From NCBI GenBank assembly GCA_026712885.1, contig JAPOPO010000327.1, forward strand, positions 1 through 8,149: a stretch of DNA of 8,149 nucleotides, read 5' to 3'. This DNA is from Rhodospirillales bacterium (lineage in GTDB: Bacteria > Pseudomonadota > Alphaproteobacteria > UBA828). The translations under genes were made by a program, and so were the position numbers. Under the pieces are notes generated by a model, which had not been told where the DNA came from, did no database searches, and worked only from the letters and a program-made list of their open reading frames with translations. This document shows positions 5,947-8,149 of the stretch, piece by piece. Within the stretch, counting starts at the first letter, position 1; every line of letters starts with the position of its first letter.

Positions 5947-7293
5947 CTACAGCCACTCCACGTAGCGCTTGCGCTCGGTCTCCGGCACCTCGCGCCGAAA
6001 ATCGTCGTATTCGTAGCGCTTGACCGTGGCGTAGTTGCGGCAGAACTCCTCGCCGAACCAGTCCTTCACCCAGTCGGACGCCTCGAACCTCGCGAGCGCC
6101 TCGCCCCAGTCGTCGGGCAGCCGGGGCATGTCCTGCATGTCGAGGTCGCCCTCGGCTGCGGGGCCCGGATCGGTCTTGTTGACGATGCCGTCGAGTCCGG
6201 CCGCGAGATAGGCGGCAAGCGCCAGGTAGACGTTCACGTCGCCGCCGCAAACGCGGAGCTCGGGCCGCGTGGCAGACGGGGATTCGTTGATGAGGCGGAT
6301 CGCCGCGGTGCGGTTATCCACGCCCCAGGCGAGCGAGATCGGCGCGAAGAGGCCGGGCACGAGCCTGCGGTAGGAGTTCGAGTTGGGGAAGAAGATCGCG
6401 GTGAGCTCGGTGAGCCGCGCGAGCACGCCGCCCATGAAGTGCCGGCAGGTGTCGTTGATGTGGTGCGGCTGATCGGGCGCCGCGAAGGCGTTGTCGCCGT
6501 TCTTGTCCACCAGCGACATGTGGAAGTGGCAGGAATTGCCGGTCATCTTGTCGAACGGCTTGGCCATGAAGGTGACGCGGTTGCCCATCTGCATTGCCGC
6601 CTCCTTCATGGAGGCGCGGAAAAGATGGCCGTTGTCGGCCATCTGGCGGACGGGTTGGTGGCGGATGCTCACCTCGTACTGGCCGGGGCCGTACTCATAG
6701 TGGCTGCATTCGAGTTCGCCATGGGCGGCGGCCGCGTCCAGCAGCGAATACTCCTCGGCGAGGAACTGGGTGCGCTTCTGCATCGAGTAGCACTGCACCC
6801 CGACATCGACCATCTCGTGCGCACCGTCCAGGAGGAAGAACTCGAACTCCGGCGCGCAGGTGGCCTCGTAGCCCATCGTCTCCATGCGCCCGGCGACACG
6901 GTGCAGCACGTTGCGGGGGTCGCCCTCGACCACTCGGCCGTCGGGCCAGGTGAGCGTGCCCATTACGAGCGCCGTATCCGGTTCGTGGCGGAGGATGCGC
7001 AGGCTTGACAGGTCGGGCTTGGCAACGAAGTCGGCGTAGCCGATGGTCTCGCCATAGTTGGTGTTCGGCACCACGTTGCCGGCCATGTCGAAGGCCATGA
7101 CGGTCGCGCAGAAGGCGATGCCGTGGTGCAGCGAGCGCTCGAAGTGCGCGACGTCCATCGCCTTGCCCCGGGCGACGCCGCCGTAGTCGCAATACTCGAT
7201 GCGGACGCGCTGGACTCCGTGATCGCGCAGCCAGTCGATGACCTCGTCGCTCGTGCCCGTGAAGCGCACAGGGCCCGTTGCCGCCTCGCTCAT
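5947..7293 (-). CDS. Glutamine synthetase-family ligase
   Basis: This 448-residue cytoplasmic enzyme belongs to the glutamine synthetase superfamily, which joins glutamate to ammonia or an amine with ATP. The N-terminal beta-grasp domain carries RIEYCDYGGVARGK (31-44). The catalytic domain shows PEFEFF (148-153, Glu149 and Glu151 as metal ligands), GQYE (204-207, Glu207), the ATP/metal site GNSCHFHMS (252-260, His256 and His258), NSYRRLVPG (306-314), NRTAAIR (327-333) and RPELR (343-347). The usual SANPYL after this is DVNVYL (352-357). No adenylylation-site motif of the GlnA type is seen near the C-terminus, so it is more like the PuuA/GlnT-type subgroups that often make gamma-glutamyl amides than housekeeping GlnA. 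The ATG at 7293 has GGGAG 9 bases upstream. It is transcribed alone, divergent from the iron-binding protein gene. The true amine substrate is unknown. Confidence 0.9.
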   Translation of the reverse strand: MSEAATGPVRFTGTSDEVIDWLRDHGVQRVRIEYCDYGGVARGKAMDVAHFERSLHHGIAFCATVMAFDMAGNVVPNTNYGETIGYADFVAKPDLSSLRILRHEPDTALVMGTLTWPDGRVVEGDPRNVLHRVAGRMETMGYEATCAPEFEFFLLDGAHEMVDVGVQCYSMQKRTQFLAEEYSLLDAAAAHGELECSHYEYGPGQYEVSIRHQPVRQMADNGHLFRASMKEAAMQMGNRVTFMAKPFDKMTGNSCHFHMSLVDKNGDNAFAAPDQPHHINDTCRHFMGGVLARLTELTAIFFPNSNSYRRLVPGLFAPISLAWGVDNRTAAIRLINESPSATRPELRVCGGDVNVYLALAAYLAAGLDGIVNKTDPGPAAEGDLDMQDMPRLPDDWGEALARFEASDWVKDWFGEEFCRNYATVKRYEYDDFRREVPETERKRYVEWL

Positions 7294-7329
7294 TCCTCGA
7301 CGCTCCCGTTGGTCGGCTCGCGGGGCCGT

Positions 7330-7357
7330 ACCATAGCGGCAGAGGTGCGTGCCTCAA
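7330..7357 (-). promoter_or_regulatory. Putative promoter of the glutamine synthetase-family gene
   Basis: On the minus strand TTGAGG (7357-7352) and TATGGT (7335-7330) are 16 bases apart, each with 4 of 6 consensus matches. Transcription would start near 7323, giving a leader of about 30 bases before the ATG at 7293. It is divergent from the promoter at 7379-7407. No NtrC- or sigma-54-type element was evident. Confidence 0.35.
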
Positions 7358-7378
7358 AGCAGGGGAGGTGAAACCGGG

Positions 7379-7407
7379 TTGTCAGCGGGCGAAAGCCGGA
7401 ATAGGGT
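7379..7407 (+). promoter_or_regulatory. Putative promoter of the ferric-iron binding protein gene
   Basis: TTGTCA (7379-7384) matches the -35 consensus at 5 of 6 positions and lies exactly 17 bases before TAGGGT (7402-7407), a weak -10. The start of transcription would fall near 7413-7415, inside the Fur-like dyad, leaving a leader of about 45 bases before the ATG at 7458. The arrangement fits a promoter that a bound repressor would block. Confidence 0.4.
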
Positions 7408-7412
7408 GCACA

Positions 7413-7433
7413 TGAAAATCGTTCGCGTTTGCA
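7413..7433 (+). promoter_or_regulatory. Candidate Fur-like operator
   Basis: The outer bases form an imperfect palindrome, TGnAAA...TTTnCA, with core GAAAATCGTTCGCGTTTGC (7414-7432). Read on the minus strand it gives GCAAAC-GCGAAC-G-ATTTTC. This partly follows the Fur layout GATAAT-GATAAT-C-ATTATC; the third hexamer matches at 5 of 6 positions and the first two at 3 of 6 each. It overlaps the predicted transcription start of an iron-uptake gene. The match is incomplete, and another dyad-binding regulator could use it. Confidence 0.35.
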
Positions 7434-7457
7434 CGACGAAATCAGGGAGGCACGTCG

Positions 7458-8149
7458 ATGCGTGGGATTGCGGTCGCTGCTCCTTGCGAGCGCACGGCCC
7501 GCGCGGCACGTGGGAGGCTGGCGCGCGTCGGGGCCGCAATACGGTCGCCCGCCCGCGTCGGTTTATTGGGAATGCTCGCAGGCCTCGTCGGCCTCGCCTG
7601 GGCCGCAGACGGCGTGCAGGCGGCGGACGAGCTCAACCTCTACTCGCACCGGCAGCCTTTCCTGATCGAGCCCTTCCTCGAGGCCTTCACCGCCGAGACC
7701 GGGATAAAGGTCAACGTGGTCTATGCCTCCAAGGGTCTCGCCCAGCGGCTCCAGGCCGAGGGCAAGAACAGCCCGGCCGATGTGGTGCTGACCGTGGATA
7801 TCGGACGCCTCGCCATCTATGCGGACAAGGACCTGCTGGCGCCGGTCGAGTCCGCGGTGCTGACCGAGGCGGTGCCGGCCCATCTGCGCGATCCCGACGG
7901 GCGCTGGTTCGCGCTCTCCAAGCGGGCGCGGGTAATCGCGGTCTCCAAAGATGGCATACCGGCCGGCGCGATCGAGACCTACGAGGATCTGGCGGATCCC
8001 GAATGGGAGGGGCGCATCTGTACGCGTCCCGGCAGCCACGTCTACAACCCGGCGCTGATGGCCTCGATGATTGCCGCTCACGGGGAAGAGAAGGCCGAGG
8101 AGTGGGCCACCGGCCTCGTGGCCAACCTGGCGCGCCGGCCCCAGGGCAA
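7458..8149 (+). CDS. Ferric-iron ABC transporter substrate-binding protein (FutA/FbpA-like), 3' truncated by window
   Basis: The first 230 codons of a periplasmic Fe(3+)-binding protein run off the right edge. The start at 7458 has GGGAGG 7 bases upstream. A long arginine-rich n-region (1-33) leads to a hydrophobic core (34-50, VGLLGMLAGLVGLAWAA) and likely cleavage after Ala56. The mature part begins DELNLYSHRQPFLIEPF and continues with FTAETGIKVNVVY, EGKNSPADVVLTVDIGRL, ALSKRARVIAVSK, TYEDLADPEWEGRICTR, HVYNPALMASMIAAHGEEKAEEW and NLARRPQG, all hallmarks of the FutA/FbpA/IdiA iron-binding family. His64 (mature residue 8) is a candidate iron ligand; the C-terminal tyrosines expected to complete the site lie beyond the window. 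Permease and ATPase genes would be expected downstream. An in-frame ATG at 7572 would cut the signal sequence short and has no ribosome site. A Fur-like dyad overlaps its promoter. Confidence 0.92.
   Translation, partial: MRGIAVAAPCERTARAARGRLARVGAAIRSPARVGLLGMLAGLVGLAWAADGVQAADELNLYSHRQPFLIEPFLEAFTAETGIKVNVVYASKGLAQRLQAEGKNSPADVVLTVDIGRLAIYADKDLLAPVESAVLTEAVPAHLRDPDGRWFALSKRARVIAVSKDGIPAGAIETYEDLADPEWEGRICTRPGSHVYNPALMASMIAAHGEEKAEEWATGLVANLARRPQG

Noticed and set aside
6439..7008. Plus-strand open frame opposite the ligase gene
   Set aside because: It is a shadow of the glutamine synthetase-family gene with no motif or ribosome site of note.
7563..8081. Minus-strand open frame opposite the iron-binding protein gene
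   Set aside because: The plus strand encodes clear FutA/FbpA motifs throughout; the antisense translation matches nothing recognisable.
1..8149. CRISPR arrays, insertion sequences, tRNA or rRNA genes, long direct repeats
   Set aside because: No regularly spaced repeats, transposase motifs, terminal inverted repeats or tRNA-like cloverleaf elements were seen on either strand.

Overview
The window is GC-rich, densely coded bacterial chromosome. Genes are separated by a few bases or overlap, every start has a usable Shine-Dalgarno sequence except perhaps the TTG-initiated permease, and GTG and TTG starts occur. The gene families (UbiH-type hydroxylase, a CUT2 transporter with a single-domain ATPase, an alphaproteobacterial-looking ferric-iron binding protein and a glutamine synthetase-like ligase) suggest an alphaproteobacterium. 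A placement near Rhodospirillales is only an impression. No IS element, phage gene, CRISPR array, tRNA or rRNA was seen.

Layout, left to right: (1) 49-549 (+), a small SnoaL/NTF2-fold protein. (2) 555-4498 (-), one apparent operon read right to left: periplasmic substrate-binding protein, then a 152-base gap holding a 12-bp perfect stem-loop, then membrane permease, ATPase (overlapping the permease by 22 bases) and, 34 bases on, a PhyH-family Fe(II)/2-oxoglutarate dioxygenase. (3) 4499-4700, a divergent promoter region. (4) 4701-5933 (+), a UbiH/COQ6-type FAD monooxygenase. (5) 5947-7293 (-), a glutamine synthetase-family ligase. (6) 7294-7457, a second divergent promoter region with a Fur-like dyad. 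(7) 7458 to the right edge (+), the first 230 codons of a FutA/FbpA-type ferric-iron binding protein.

The most coherent functional unit is the operon at 555-4498. A complete type-I-SBP (ribose/fructose-like) importer is co-transcribed with an oxygenase instead of the usual sugar kinase or isomerase. This suggests uptake of a compound that is then hydroxylated in the cytoplasm; the substrate cannot be read from the sequence. The SnoaL-like gene converges on this operon with 5 bases between stop codons. The right part holds three separately promoted genes with no obvious common pathway; the last is probably iron-regulated.
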